DNA of 64,000 nucleotides from Deltaproteobacteria bacterium. Lineage in GTDB: Bacteria > Desulfobacterota > Desulfobulbia > Desulfobulbales > Desulfobulbaceae. The position numbers and the translations under genes were made by a program. The stretch spans positions 1 to 64,000 of the forward strand of contig JAJRQC010000129.1 of assembly GCA_024280455.1 (NCBI GenBank), read 5' to 3'. Shown here piece after piece: positions 1 to 8,283 of the stretch. The notes under the pieces are model-generated. The model did not search any database. It was not told where the DNA came from and saw nothing but the letters and a program-made list of their open reading frames with translations. Numbering within the stretch: position 1 is the first letter of the stretch; the number at the start of each line of letters is the position of its first letter.

Positions 1-149
1 GTAGCCGCGTGCGGCGGGGCGTCAATAAAATCGGCTCTCAAGAACTTGTTGAACAATGATGGAATCGGTCTACTCGACCAGTGCGGTTATTCTGCGATAT
101 TACCGATATTACCGATATTTTTCGTTAGCTTGACGGCTATGACGAAAAC

Positions 150-175
150 GGGGCATTCCAACAAAAGAATGCCCC
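150..175 (-). terminator. Rho-independent terminator of hsp20
   Basis: A perfect 9-bp stem (GGGGCATTC paired with GAATGCCCC) with an 8-nt loop lies 25 bases beyond the hsp20 stop codon. Read on the minus strand it is followed by GTTTTCG, a short T run. A triple direct repeat of GATATTACC at about 92-118 lies just beyond it and has no obvious role. Confidence 0.7.
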
Positions 176-199
176 GGAGCGGAAGGATTCGAAACCGAA

Positions 200-709
200 T
201 CAGTTGATCGGAATCCGGCGAAACGCTGGTCTGGTCTCTTTTAACTTAGGCAGCTCGATGCGCAGAATCCCTTTTCGATATTTCGCCTTGATCCTGCTCT
301 GATCTACCGGTGCCGGCAGAGGTATGGCCCGTTCAAAACGGCCATAGGCACACTCAACCACATGGTACCGGCCATGAGTTGATTCCCGTTCGGTCCTCTT
401 TTCACCCCGAATGATCAGAATATCATCCACCACTTCAATGTCAAAATCACTCCGCTTCATACCCGGAGTCTCGATCCGGACAACGACCTGTTTGGGATCA
501 TCAAAGACCTCTGCCGCCAGCACCCCCCAGCCGATATTACGGTGACTGGTTTCAACCAGTTCCTGTTTATCCTCATCTTTTCCGGGTTTACCCGGCAGGG
601 AAAAGCGGGTGATGGCACTGGACGCCTTTTGGGTGAGGCTGTTCCATCCTTCAACTACACTATCCCAAACCTGGCCAAATCCCTGACGAAGCTGTGTCAA
701 TGTTGCCAT
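200..709 (-). CDS. Small heat shock protein, Hsp20/alpha-crystallin family
   Basis: This encodes a 169-residue ATP-independent holdase chaperone that should bind unfolding proteins in the cytoplasm. The alpha-crystallin domain fills about residues 60-155 and includes the typical RKGILRIELPK strand near its end. The C-terminal tail ends RRIPIN, giving the IxI motif that docks into neighbouring subunits during oligomer formation. The start is supported by a near-ideal ribosome binding site (AAAGGAGGT) seven bases upstream of the ATG. The gene stands alone, with its own terminator downstream. No CIRCE operator was seen upstream, so a heat-shock control site is not evident. The family assignment is secure; client proteins cannot be told from sequence. 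Confidence 0.93.
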   Translation of the reverse strand: MATLTQLRQGFGQVWDSVVEGWNSLTQKASSAITRFSLPGKPGKDEDKQELVETSHRNIGWGVLAAEVFDDPKQVVVRIETPGMKRSDFDIEVVDDILIIRGEKRTERESTHGRYHVVECAYGRFERAIPLPAPVDQSRIKAKYRKGILRIELPKLKETRPAFRRIPIN

Positions 710-912
710 AACAGTTACCTCCTTTGCAGATGTTCAGAAATATTCATTGAGTGACATACCAAACACCACTCAGGCCTCCGCAGGTTGCCCCCGGATCAAA
801 AGCACTCTCCTTCCACCTGCAAAATAAACCTGCTCTCCCGCTTCGTCAAGATGACAAATTTATTTTTTTTACCGGCCCCGGCCAGCAGCAATCAGCAGTA
901 ATCGAAAAACAC

Positions 913-1422
913 TCAGATCTGCACTGTTACCGGATCATCATCCCGGTGAACAACCCTCCACAACTGTTCTTCCACATCAAAACCAGCAATCTTATCTATA
1001 TCCATCTTCAGGTATTTCCCTTTACCTTCCACGGCTACGTTGCCATCGGCCAGAAGAATCTCGCCGCTGCCTTCAAAAATGCGTTTGCCGTCTTTTGTTA
1101 CCCGGGCCAGCACCCGAACTTCACCATCCAGGGGAATCGGTTTTTTAAGCCGCATGGAAAAATCAACCGTTACGCCCCATATATTGTCGGACTGATGAAT
1201 CATCATGGTTCTGCCGATGGTCTCGTCAAGAATGGTCGCGGCCAGCCCACCGTGCAGACGACCGGGATAGCCCTGATGTTCCTCTGCCGGTTGAAAAATA
1301 CCGAGCAGCTCGCCGGTTTCCAGCTCATAAAACCGGCTTTTCAGACCGAAACTGTTGTCCAGCCCGCAGGCAAAACACATTTTTGAATTGGGCTGCTTGC
1401 CGGTCACCCTGATCTCTTTCAT
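913..1422 (-). CDS. PaaI-like hotdog-fold thioesterase
   Basis: The 169-residue protein belongs to the hotdog-fold acyl-CoA thioesterases. The signature is GRLHGGLAATILDETIGR, which matches the PaaI/4HBT helix and loop carrying the catalytic acidic residue. An N-terminal CFACG motif around residue 16 is common in one PaaI subgroup. An in-frame extension to 1587 exists, but I chose the ATG at 1422 because GGGAGAGGG sits just before it and the extension looks unlike the family. The substrate is probably an acyl- or aryl-CoA. A link with the arylacetyl-CoA genes at 41-52 kb is possible but the genes are far apart, so it is only inference. It stands alone on its strand. Confidence 0.85.
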   Translation of the reverse strand: MKEIRVTGKQPNSKMCFACGLDNSFGLKSRFYELETGELLGIFQPAEEHQGYPGRLHGGLAATILDETIGRTMMIHQSDNIWGVTVDFSMRLKKPIPLDGEVRVLARVTKDGKRIFEGSGEILLADGNVAVEGKGKYLKMDIDKIAGFDVEEQLWRVVHRDDDPVTVQI

Positions 1423-1670
1423 GTTCCCTCTCCCCTGATATTCCAAACTCCATGTTTGAGAACTCAGCATGTACCACATATATTTGGAGACTTCAAAAGG
1501 AGGTTCAGGAACGCGGGTCCTGTAAAAGAACATGGGGGATTCGAGTTCGACAAGACAAACCGGGTTTTTTTTTGTAAGCTGGCGCAATCGCGCAATGCAG
1601 AGGAACGATTATGCACTACATGATGTTCCCGGTTCTCGGTACGCGGAGGGGAAGAAACAACATTTATAAT

Positions 1671-1831
1671 TGTCGATGTCGTAAAAAGTCACGAGACCGA
1701 CGGCGGGAAGGTCGTATCATCTTGTAATTCCGTTCTGTGCAAGTAGCGATTTTGACCTTTTACGAGTCCATCATTATTCAATTTTTCCCATTTTCTTTTT
1801 CCGGAAGTCTTCGCTATCGACGACACCGACA
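1671..1831. repeat. MITE-like palindromic element, TCGTAAAAAG family, copy 1
   Basis: The 463-base gap before hemC carries this element; the rest of the gap (1423-1670) shows nothing I can name apart from a long T run near 1564. The ends are inverted: TGTCGATGTCG at 1671 and CGACACCGACA at 1821. Inside, TCGTAAAAAG at 1679 is answered by CTTTTTACGA-like sequence near 1757. The right side contains the reverse complement of a GATAGCGAAGACTT motif that occurs in direct orientation in copy 3. Other copies lie at 18072-18173 and 31559-31700, with a highly diverged one near 4178-4340. Confidence 0.75.
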
Positions 1832-1885
1832 CTGAATGTGACAACGTAGAAATAAGATGAATTAAGATCTAAACTGGATAGCACA

Positions 1886-2815
1886 ATGAAAATACGAATC
1901 GGTTCCAGAAAAAGCAAGCTGGCCATGTGGCAGACCTATTACGTTCAGGACAAGTTGACCAAAGCAGGTGTTGACACGGAAATTATCACCATGGAGACCA
2001 AGGGCGACAAGATCCTTGATACCTCGATCGCCAAGATCGGTTCCAAAGGGGTGTTTACCGAGGAACTCGAAGAACAGCTGGCCAACGGCGACATCGATAT
2101 TGCCGTACACAGTGCCAAGGATATGCCCTCTGTCCTGCCGGAAGAATTTGAACTGATCGCCTTTACCGACCGGGAAGAATCGAACGATGTTCTGGTCAGC
2201 CATAATCCGGAACTCAGCCTTGAAAATCAGACAAAAAAAATCGTTATCGGCACCTCATCGGTTCGGCGGCGGGCCCTTTTAAAATTGTACTATCCCCATG
2301 TTGAAACCGTTGATATACGGGGCAACCTGCAGACTCGGATCAAAAAAATGCAGGACGGACTCTGTGACGGCATCCTGCTGGCCTATGCCGGTGTCCACCG
2401 GATGAATCTCGAGTCCATGATTGTCCGGCATTTCCCGGTCGATAAATTTGTTCCGCCCGTGGGCCAGGGATGCGTTGCCATTGAGGCGGCAGGGACCCTG
2501 CCGATAGAAAAAAAAGAAATGATTCGCTCCTGTATCAACAATCCGGACAGTGAGACCTGCCTGCTGGCGGAACGGGCGTTTCTACGCTGTCTGGAAGGGG
2601 GCTGTTCCATTCCGGCCTTTGCTCTGGCGACCCTGGACGGGAATACACTATCCCTGTCAGGCGGTCTGGTCAGCCTGGATGGCACTAAAAATATCACATC
2701 CACCAGGATCGGCTCAAGAGCCGAAGCCCAAAGCATCGGCAAAGAGCTGGGTACCTTTATTCTTGGTTCAGGCGGCAAAGAACTGCTGGCCGATATCAGA
2801 AGCCTGCAGGATTGA
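1886..2815 (+). CDS. hemC: Porphobilinogen deaminase (hydroxymethylbilane synthase)
   Basis: HemC joins four porphobilinogen units into hydroxymethylbilane, the linear precursor of all tetrapyrroles. At 309 residues it has the usual length. It begins with the typical KIRIGSRKSKLAMWQ segment and contains the RRRALL and DIRGNLQTRIKK substrate-binding regions. The motif CLEGGCSIP near residue 240 supplies the cysteine that carries the dipyrromethane cofactor. The start ATG follows an ACTGGATAGCACA leader with a modest binding site. No hemD or hemB is adjacent. ahbD and hemE lie 2.6-4.7 kb downstream on the same strand, but a minus-strand gene interrupts, so they are not one operon. Confidence 0.97.
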   Translation: MKIRIGSRKSKLAMWQTYYVQDKLTKAGVDTEIITMETKGDKILDTSIAKIGSKGVFTEELEEQLANGDIDIAVHSAKDMPSVLPEEFELIAFTDREESNDVLVSHNPELSLENQTKKIVIGTSSVRRRALLKLYYPHVETVDIRGNLQTRIKKMQDGLCDGILLAYAGVHRMNLESMIVRHFPVDKFVPPVGQGCVAIEAAGTLPIEKKEMIRSCINNPDSETCLLAERAFLRCLEGGCSIPAFALATLDGNTLSLSGGLVSLDGTKNITSTRIGSRAEAQSIGKELGTFILGSGGKELLADIRSLQD

Positions 2816-2862
2816 GGAAAAACCAAGACTCGTCCTGATTTCTTACTGCAAGAGGTGTCGTA

Positions 2863-4134
2863 ATGTTGAATGAGCTCACCGTCAATTTCAGCAACCTGCT
2901 TCTATCGCTTTCCGATGCTGTGGATCTCGCCAACGCAAAAATCGCTTCTCACCAGATGCGAACAGCTTTTATCACCTGGCAACTCTGCCGGGCCGCGCAA
3001 CTGCCCGAACCTGAGGCCAATCAACTCTACATGGCCGCACTCCTGCATGATATCGGGGCGCTATCTCTAGAAGAAAAGGAACGGTTACACGCCTTTATAG
3101 AAGTTGATCTCAACACTCACTGTATTCTTGGCGAGGCCCTGTTTAACTTATCCCCCCTACTCTCTCCGGCGGCACAAGTTGTCAGATTCCACCATAAACC
3201 CTGGCGGGAATGGGAGACCCCTGTTGATTCACCGGTTGTTTTCGGATCGCAGGTATTGTATCTGGCGGATCTGCTTGAGCGATACATTGTTCGTGACCAA
3301 TATATCTTGCTGCAGGTTGACGACCTGAAGAAAAAAATCCTTGCCTGTTCAGGGAATGAACTCCACCCGGAGATAATTGACCTGTTCATGCAGATCGCTT
3401 ATCGAGAAGATTTCTGGTTTGATCTGACATCGCCACGGCTCTATTCTCTGCTGTTACATTCCGGCCCCTACAGGCTGACCGAAATCGGTAACAGCAGCAT
3501 ATTTTCCATCGCCTCTCTTTTCCGGCATATCATTGATTTTAAATCAAGATTTACCGCAGCCCACTCCACCGGGGTTGCCGAGTGTGCGGTTTTACTTTCA
3601 CAGCAATTCGGCTTAACGGATTCGGAAATTGTACAGATGGAGATTGCCGGCTATTTTCATGACCTGGGAAAACTTGCCATACCCAACACTATTCTTGAAA
3701 AAACAGGGAGCCTGACAAAAGAGGAATTTGCAATCATCAGGCAGCATACTTATTTCACCTATTCGGTTTTAAATACCATAGGGGGACTTAATCAAATCAG
3801 TGAATGGGCGGCTTTTCACCACGAACGACTTGATGGTTCAGGTTATCCTTTCCATATTAGCGCCGAGAAGATTACCATAGGGGCCAGGATCATGGCTGTC
3901 TCCGACCTGTTTACTGCCGTGGCCGAGGACAGACCATACAGAAAAGGAATGAAACAGAAGGATATCGAACGTATTTTATTGTCCCAGGCAAATAAAAATG
4001 CCAATGACAAAAGGATAACAATGCTTCTGCTCGATAATTATCAGGAAATAGCATCCCGGGTAAAAGAAAAGCAGGCACTGTCCAGAGAAATGTTTGAAAT
4101 GAAATTCTTGAAATGTAAACCAAAGCCCTCGTAA
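2863..4134 (+). CDS. HD-GYP domain protein, probable cyclic-di-GMP phosphodiesterase
   Basis: The 423-residue soluble protein has two HD regions. The first (about residues 20-110) holds ALLHDIGAL and RFHHKPW, resembling a divergent HD domain. The second (about 225-390) is a true HD-GYP domain with GYFHDLGKLAIP and HHERLDGSGYPF, the metal-binding and GYP signatures of enzymes that hydrolyse cyclic-di-GMP to pGpG or GMP. No sensory PAS, GAF or receiver domain is visible, so its input is unknown. It starts 47 bases after hemC with a GAGGTGTCGTA leader and could be cotranscribed with it. It may counter the diguanylate cyclase at 29334-31337. Confidence 0.88.
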   Translation: MLNELTVNFSNLLLSLSDAVDLANAKIASHQMRTAFITWQLCRAAQLPEPEANQLYMAALLHDIGALSLEEKERLHAFIEVDLNTHCILGEALFNLSPLLSPAAQVVRFHHKPWREWETPVDSPVVFGSQVLYLADLLERYIVRDQYILLQVDDLKKKILACSGNELHPEIIDLFMQIAYREDFWFDLTSPRLYSLLLHSGPYRLTEIGNSSIFSIASLFRHIIDFKSRFTAAHSTGVAECAVLLSQQFGLTDSEIVQMEIAGYFHDLGKLAIPNTILEKTGSLTKEEFAIIRQHTYFTYSVLNTIGGLNQISEWAAFHHERLDGSGYPFHISAEKITIGARIMAVSDLFTAVAEDRPYRKGMKQKDIERILLSQANKNANDKRITMLLLDNYQEIASRVKEKQALSREMFEMKFLKCKPKPS

Positions 4135-4177
4135 ACAGCAACACCAACCAGAAAGTTTTTATTTATCGATGCCATAA

Positions 4178-4340
4178 GTAAGCGTAGACTCCCGGTAGTG
4201 ATGTAACAATGACCACATGACGAACAACACGTGAGACTCCGAGAAGCCACGAAATCGACAGCTGAGAACTGGTAACGTCCTGTAATTACGTGCTGTGAAA
4301 ATGATTTTCTGGACTTTTCCGAGCTCATCTTTTTTGACGT
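4178..4340. repeat. Highly diverged copy of the TCGTAAAAAG/GTAGACTCC repeat
   Basis: Two stretches match other repeats in the window: GTAAGCGTAGACTCC at 4178-4192 and GTGAGACTCCGAGAAGCC near 4230, the latter exact in the copy at 31559-31700. The following 80 bases align weakly with that copy (CTGTA, CGT, GTG, AAATG, TTTTC and CATC blocks in the same order). The element is heavily decayed, so its limits are approximate. Confidence 0.45.
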
Positions 4341-4488
4341 ATCACCACTACCGGAAGCGGTGGCAGCGGAGTTGGGCAAACGGATCTCCCGGTCAGCGGC
4401 CAAAGGCCGGGGTATAGAGAACCGAATCTTCGGTTTCAAGGAAATCAGCGAGCTCCTGGTCGTAGAACGCACCGACGCCCTGGTATGA
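4276..4488 (+). pseudogene. C-terminal remnant of an unrecognised protein-coding gene
   Basis: A 70-codon frame without a start codon ends with TGA at 4486. From about residue 12 it reads like real protein (SELIFFDVSPLPEAVAAE, then GKRISRSAAKGRG and FGFKEISELLVVERTDAL), with balanced composition and high third-position GC like the flanking genes. The upstream part is stopped by TAA at 4273 and runs into decayed repeat sequence. I do not recognise the family. The likeliest reading is the 3' end of a gene whose front was lost. It lies between the HD-GYP gene and the universal stress gene. Confidence 0.45.
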
Positions 4489-4556
4489 CGAGTTTGCCGG
4501 TGATAATCCTCCATATATTCAAAGCCCCCGCAAAAAGCGCCCTGAAAGTTTGGGGA

Positions 4557-5039
4557 TCAGGCAGCCTCTTCGCACGCTTTACGGTAAGGGTTGATGGTCA
4601 TGACCGGACAGCAGGCGCTCTTGACAACCTTGTCGGCCACCGACCCGAACATGATCCGCTCCAGTCCCTTGTAGCCGTGGGTGCCCATGACAATCAGGTT
4701 GCAGTTGATTTCAACGGCATAACTCAAAATTTCTTCGCTGACATCACCGGCCAGAACTTTGCTTTTAACACCGGCAAGGCCGAAACCCTCCAGCATCGCC
4801 TTGTTCTCTTCCATAAAAGACTCCATGCGCTGCTGGGCCGAAGTGAAAATTTCTTCTTCCAGGTTCGGCAGATTGACCGGCGGCACAAAAAATCCGCTGT
4901 AATCTTCAAAATTCTGGACCACAAAAATAAGGTGCAGCTTCGCCTTGAAGGTACCGGCCACATACGCAGCCGATTTAGCCACCTTGCCGGCATTTTCAGA
5001 AAAATCAATGGGGGTCAATACGGTTTTAATTTCCTGCAT
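4557..5039 (-). CDS. Universal stress protein, UspA family
   Basis: The 160-residue protein is a single Usp domain, a cytoplasmic nucleotide-binding stress protein of the Rossmann-like fold. It opens with KTVLTPIDFSENAGK and ends with the ATP-binding signature GTHGYKGLERIMFGSVADKV, followed by CCPVMTI, the usual final strand. The start at 5039 is preferred over an ATG 15 bases upstream because GAGGAG lies seven bases before it. The gene is monocistronic. The ATP-binding motif GxxGx(9)GS is intact, so this is likely an ATP-binding rather than UspA-like non-binding member. Its specific stress signal is unknown. Confidence 0.92.
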   Translation of the reverse strand: MQEIKTVLTPIDFSENAGKVAKSAAYVAGTFKAKLHLIFVVQNFEDYSGFFVPPVNLPNLEEEIFTSAQQRMESFMEENKAMLEGFGLAGVKSKVLAGDVSEEILSYAVEINCNLIVMGTHGYKGLERIMFGSVADKVVKSACCPVMTINPYRKACEEAA

Positions 5040-5217
5040 AGAAAGTCTCCTCATTTAGGGTAGCCAAGAGAACATGGAAATCGATGCGATAAACCGCAGC
5101 TCATCCCATCACTTCTGTAGTATTATCGCACGGGAAGGCTCTCTTTACAAGTAGAAATCATGGTGGAAATACAAAGCTGTTGACCCTTGACTGGAAGAAG
5201 AATATAGTCGGAAAATC

Positions 5218-5356
5218 GTAACTGTTCAAGAGCACTTCACGGAGTCTGCGCTTACCTCTTCGTCCACTTAGACCTGCTCGAGTAGCATAAGTACGCTTTG
5301 CAGTCCTAGGTAAGCGAGGTACGAGACTCCGATCTAAGGCACTCCTGAATAGTTAC
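5218..5356. repeat. 139-bp imperfect palindromic element
   Basis: Left arm 5218-5257 and right arm 5308-5356 are imperfect reverse complements. The left arm begins GTAACTGTTCAAGAG and ends GCTTACCT; the right begins AGGTAAGCG and ends CTGAATAGTTAC. A direct copy of GGAAAATCGTA occurs just outside each end (about 5210 and 5358), which could be a target duplication. The arms contain the GGTAAGCG...GACTCCG core found in several other repeats here. The rest of the 388-base gap before ahbD shows no gene. Confidence 0.7.
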
Positions 5357-5427
5357 GGAAAATCGTATATGAAAATTAAGCGCTTCCCCTGATACAGGCT
5401 GCGCTTCCTCTATTTCTGGAGAACACC

Positions 5428-6477
5428 ATGGAGTTTGAACCAAAGTGGATCGCCTGGGAAATAACCCGGCGCTGCAATCTCAAATGTGTACATTGCCGAT
5501 CCTCCTCGGAACTTGACGTCCTGGGACACCCTGATTTTTCTTTTGACGAGGCCAAGCGTGTTCTTGATGATATCCACAGTTACGGTGACCCGGTGATTGT
5601 TCTCTCCGGGGGAGAACCGCTGCTGCGCGACGATGTCTTTGATATTGCCGCCTACGGAACAGGGCTCGGCCTGCGCATGTGCCTGGCCACCAACGGCACC
5701 TTGGTCAATCAGGAACTCTGTGAAAAAATTAAAAAATCCGGCATTAAGATGGTCTCCCTCAGCCTCGACGGTGCAAGTGCCGACATTCACGATGATTTTC
5801 GTAATCAGTCAGGTGCCTTTGACGGGACCATGAACGCAATCAAACTCTTCAACGAGAACGGCATCCCTTTCCTCATCAACTCCTCGTTCACCAAGAGAAA
5901 CAAGGAGGAGGCCCCTAAGATTTATGAGTTGGTCAAGGGCTTGGGGGCAACGGCCTGGTATCTGTTCATGATCGTACCCACCGGCCGGGGTGAGGAGATC
6001 ATGGAGGAGTTGATTCCGGAGTCCGAATACGAAGACATCCTCAACTGGCACTATGATATGGAAAAAGAAGAGTCGGCCATGCTGGTCCGGCCCACCTGCG
6101 CGCCCCAGTATTACCGAATTGTCTTGCAGCGCGCCAAGGAAGATGGAGAAAAATTCAAACGCCGCAGCCTGAAATTTTCCACCGGCGGCTCCAAGGGCTG
6201 CCTGGCCGGTCAGCTGATCTGCCTGATCGATGTCGACGGCAATGTCCTGCCCTGCAGTTATTTTCCCAAGAGCGCCGGCAATATCCGTGAGCAGTCGTTC
6301 AAAGATATCTGGGAGAACTCAAAGCTGTTCCTGGAGCTTCGTGACTTCAAGAGCTACAAGGACAACTGTGGCCGCTGTGAATATGTCCACGTCTGCGGTG
6401 GATGCCGGGCCCGGGCCTATGCCATGAGCGGCGATTACCTGGCCCAGGAACCCTTCTGCAGCTACCAGCCGAAGTGA
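5428..6477 (+). CDS. ahbD: Radical SAM/SPASM heme b synthase AhbD (Fe-coproporphyrin III decarboxylase)
   Basis: AhbD oxidatively decarboxylates two propionates of Fe-coproporphyrin III to make heme b in the siroheme-dependent anaerobic pathway. The radical SAM cluster motif is CNLKCVHC (Cys16, Cys20, Cys23), followed by SGGEPLLR for SAM binding. The C-terminal third has the SPASM cysteines, including CLAGQLIC, a further cysteine at VLPC and [13 protein letters not shown], for extra iron-sulfur clusters. The N-terminal [12 protein letters not shown] and the CAPQYYR segment resemble AhbD rather than AhbC, which usually carries a longer leader. The protein has 349 residues and starts after TGGAGA. 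It precedes hemE by 78 bases. Alternative: another SPASM maturase, which the hem neighbourhood makes less likely. Confidence 0.8.
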   Translation: MEFEPKWIAWEITRRCNLKCVHCRSSSELDVLGHPDFSFDEAKRVLDDIHSYGDPVIVLSGGEPLLRDDVFDIAAYGTGLGLRMCLATNGTLVNQELCEKIKKSGIKMVSLSLDGASADIHDDFRNQSGAFDGTMNAIKLFNENGIPFLINSSFTKRNKEEAPKIYELVKGLGATAWYLFMIVPTGRGEEIMEELIPESEYEDILNWHYDMEKEESAMLVRPTCAPQYYRIVLQRAKEDGEKFKRRSLKFSTGGSKGCLAGQLICLIDVDGNVLPCSYFPKSAGNIREQSFKDIWENSKLFLELRDFKSYKDNCGRCEYVHVCGGCRARAYAMSGDYLAQEPFCSYQPK

Positions 6478-6555
6478 ACGTTTAAACGTTTAAGCGATCA
6501 ATCGTTTAAGCATTTAGACGTTCAGAAACCTGAAACCTGAAACCTGAAACCTGAT
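6478..6555. repeat. Heptamer tandem repeats (CGTTTAA-like, then AAACCTG x4)
   Basis: The spacer between ahbD and hemE is built of two short tandem arrays. The first (6478-6523) has degenerate CGTTTAA units; the second (6525-6554) is four near-perfect AAACCTG units ending three bases before the hemE start codon. As a result hemE has no recognisable Shine-Dalgarno site. Related arrays occur at 42600-42706, 46231-46260, 48432-48456, 56382-56423 and 57551-57597. Confidence 0.8.
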
Positions 6556-7587
6556 ATGAACGATACATTTCTCAAAGCCTGTCGCGGTGAAAAAACCGAT
6601 TATACCCCTGTCTGGATCATGCGTCAGGCAGGACGATATTTACCCCAGTACCTTGAGGTCCGGGGACGCGGCAAAGGAACTTTTCTCGACCTGTGCAAGG
6701 ATCCGGCCCGCTGTACCGAGGTCACCCTGCAGCCGATTGATTTTTTCAACATGGATGCGGCCATTCTTTTCTCCGACATCCTGATCCCCATGGAACCGAT
6801 GGGCATGAACCTGGAGTTTCACGAGGGCAGAGGGCCGGTCTTCACCGACCCGATCCGCAACCAGAAAGATGTAGATGCACTCGTTATTCCAGATCCCGAG
6901 GCCACCATGCCTTTTGTGCTGGAGACCATAAAACTGTTGCGGGCGGAGCTCCAGGTGCCGCTGATCGGGTTTTCCGGCGCCCCGTTTACCCTGGCCACCT
7001 ACCTGATTGAGGGCGGGTCCTCCAAGGTCTTTCTTGAAACCAAAAAAATGATGTTCCAGGCTCCTAAGCTGTACCATAACCTGCTGCAGAAAATCACCGA
7101 CTGCACCAGTCTCTACCTGCAGGCCCAGGCAAAGGCCGGGGCCCAGACCCTGCAGATCTTTGATTCCTGGGCCGGTATTCTGGCACCGGTTGATTATGCC
7201 CGGTTCGCCCTGCCCTATGTGCAGTCGATCATCAGCGACCTGCGCAAGGTCACCGATGTACCCATCATCTACTTTGCCAACAACGGCTCGACATTAATCG
7301 AGCATACGGTGACCGCCGACGCAGACGTCCTCGGCCTTGACTGGCGCATCAACATCAAGAAGGCCATCGCCCGGGTAGGTAACCATGCGGTCCAGGGCAA
7401 CCTGGACCCCATTGCCCTGTTCCTGCCCGAAGATGACCTGCGGCAGCGGATCAAACAACTGCTCGAAGATGCCGGGGAGGCAAAAGGTCATATATTTAAT
7501 CTGGGCCACGGGGTTGTTCCGCAGACACCGCCGGATCAGGTACGGATTACCGTTGATGCCGTCCACGAATTTAGTACCCAGTCGTGA
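6556..7587 (+). CDS. hemE: Uroporphyrinogen III decarboxylase
   Basis: HemE removes four acetate carboxyls from uroporphyrinogen III, giving coproporphyrinogen III for the oxygen-using or coproporphyrin heme routes. The 343-residue protein has the usual length and carries the family signatures MRQAGRYLPQY near residue 22 and GFSGAPFTLATYLIEGG near residue 140, plus FDSWAG and NLGHGV. It follows ahbD on the same strand, separated only by heptamer repeats that leave no clear ribosome binding site. It precedes an HD hydrolase by 12 bases, so the four genes to 9038 probably form one transcript. Its presence beside ahbD is unusual because the Ahb pathway bypasses coproporphyrinogen III. Confidence 0.96.
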   Translation: MNDTFLKACRGEKTDYTPVWIMRQAGRYLPQYLEVRGRGKGTFLDLCKDPARCTEVTLQPIDFFNMDAAILFSDILIPMEPMGMNLEFHEGRGPVFTDPIRNQKDVDALVIPDPEATMPFVLETIKLLRAELQVPLIGFSGAPFTLATYLIEGGSSKVFLETKKMMFQAPKLYHNLLQKITDCTSLYLQAQAKAGAQTLQIFDSWAGILAPVDYARFALPYVQSIISDLRKVTDVPIIYFANNGSTLIEHTVTADADVLGLDWRINIKKAIARVGNHAVQGNLDPIALFLPEDDLRQRIKQLLEDAGEAKGHIFNLGHGVVPQTPPDQVRITVDAVHEFSTQS

Positions 7588-7599
7588 GGTCAGAGTTCC

Positions 7600-8283
7600 A
7601 TGTTTGGATTTTGTAAATGTGCGTCAGGAAATAATTATGCCGGTCGGGGTGTGATTGCCACAGCGAACAAACAAATTGCCGTGCCCGATACCGCCGACTG
7701 TATCCGTCTCATGGACGAGTACGAAATGCTCGACAACATCCGACACCATTCCCTTGTGGTGGCGCGAATTGCCGATGCCCTGATTATTGAACTCCTTGAG
7801 GATCCTGTCCATACATCCGCACCGGATCGGGCTTTGGTTCTGGCAGGGGCACTGCTCCATGATATTGCCAAAACCCCCTGCCTGGACGGATCCTGCGATC
7901 ATGCCACGGCAGGTGGCGATATCTGCCGCAAGCATGGCTACCCAGAGGTTGCCGACATAGTCGAGCAACATGTTATCCTTAAAGATCACGATGTTGAAAG
8001 GTATAACAGCGGCCGGTTTACGGCCATGGAAATCGTCTACTATGCCGACAAACGGGTTCGGCACAACCAGGTGGTCAGCCTGGAAGAGCGACTGGATTAC
8101 ATCCTGGAACATTACGGCAACAATGATCAGGAACGACATCATGTGATCCACAAAAATTTTCAACGCTGCCGGGATCTGGAACAGGCCCTGTTCAGGGTTC
8201 TCCCCTTTACGGCTGAATCCCTGGAACACCGGATACGTTTTCCGCAACTGCCGGATACAATGTGGAATGACCCGTGGGCATGA
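7600..8283 (+). CDS. HD domain phosphohydrolase
   Basis: The 227-residue protein contains an HD domain: DNIRHHSLVVARIADAL, then GALLHDIAK and GYPEVADIVEQH, supplying the histidines and the HD pair for metal binding. Such proteins are metal-dependent phosphohydrolases of nucleotides or related compounds; the substrate cannot be told. The first 37 residues are poorly conserved-looking and the family core starts near the ATG at 7711, so the true start may be downstream. It begins 12 bases after hemE and its stop overlaps the start of the next gene in an ATGA junction, so translation is probably coupled. Confidence 0.8.
   Translation: MFGFCKCASGNNYAGRGVIATANKQIAVPDTADCIRLMDEYEMLDNIRHHSLVVARIADALIIELLEDPVHTSAPDRALVLAGALLHDIAKTPCLDGSCDHATAGGDICRKHGYPEVADIVEQHVILKDHDVERYNSGRFTAMEIVYYADKRVRHNQVVSLEERLDYILEHYGNNDQERHHVIHKNFQRCRDLEQALFRVLPFTAESLEHRIRFPQLPDTMWNDPWA

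Noticed and set aside
751-1386. Plus-strand frame opposite the thioesterase
   Set aside because: It is antisense to a gene with clear family motifs and a ribosome binding site.
4041-4514. 157-codon minus-strand frame
   Set aside because: It is rich in Ser and Arg and runs antisense across the HD-GYP end, repeat relic and plus-strand remnant; no motif was seen.
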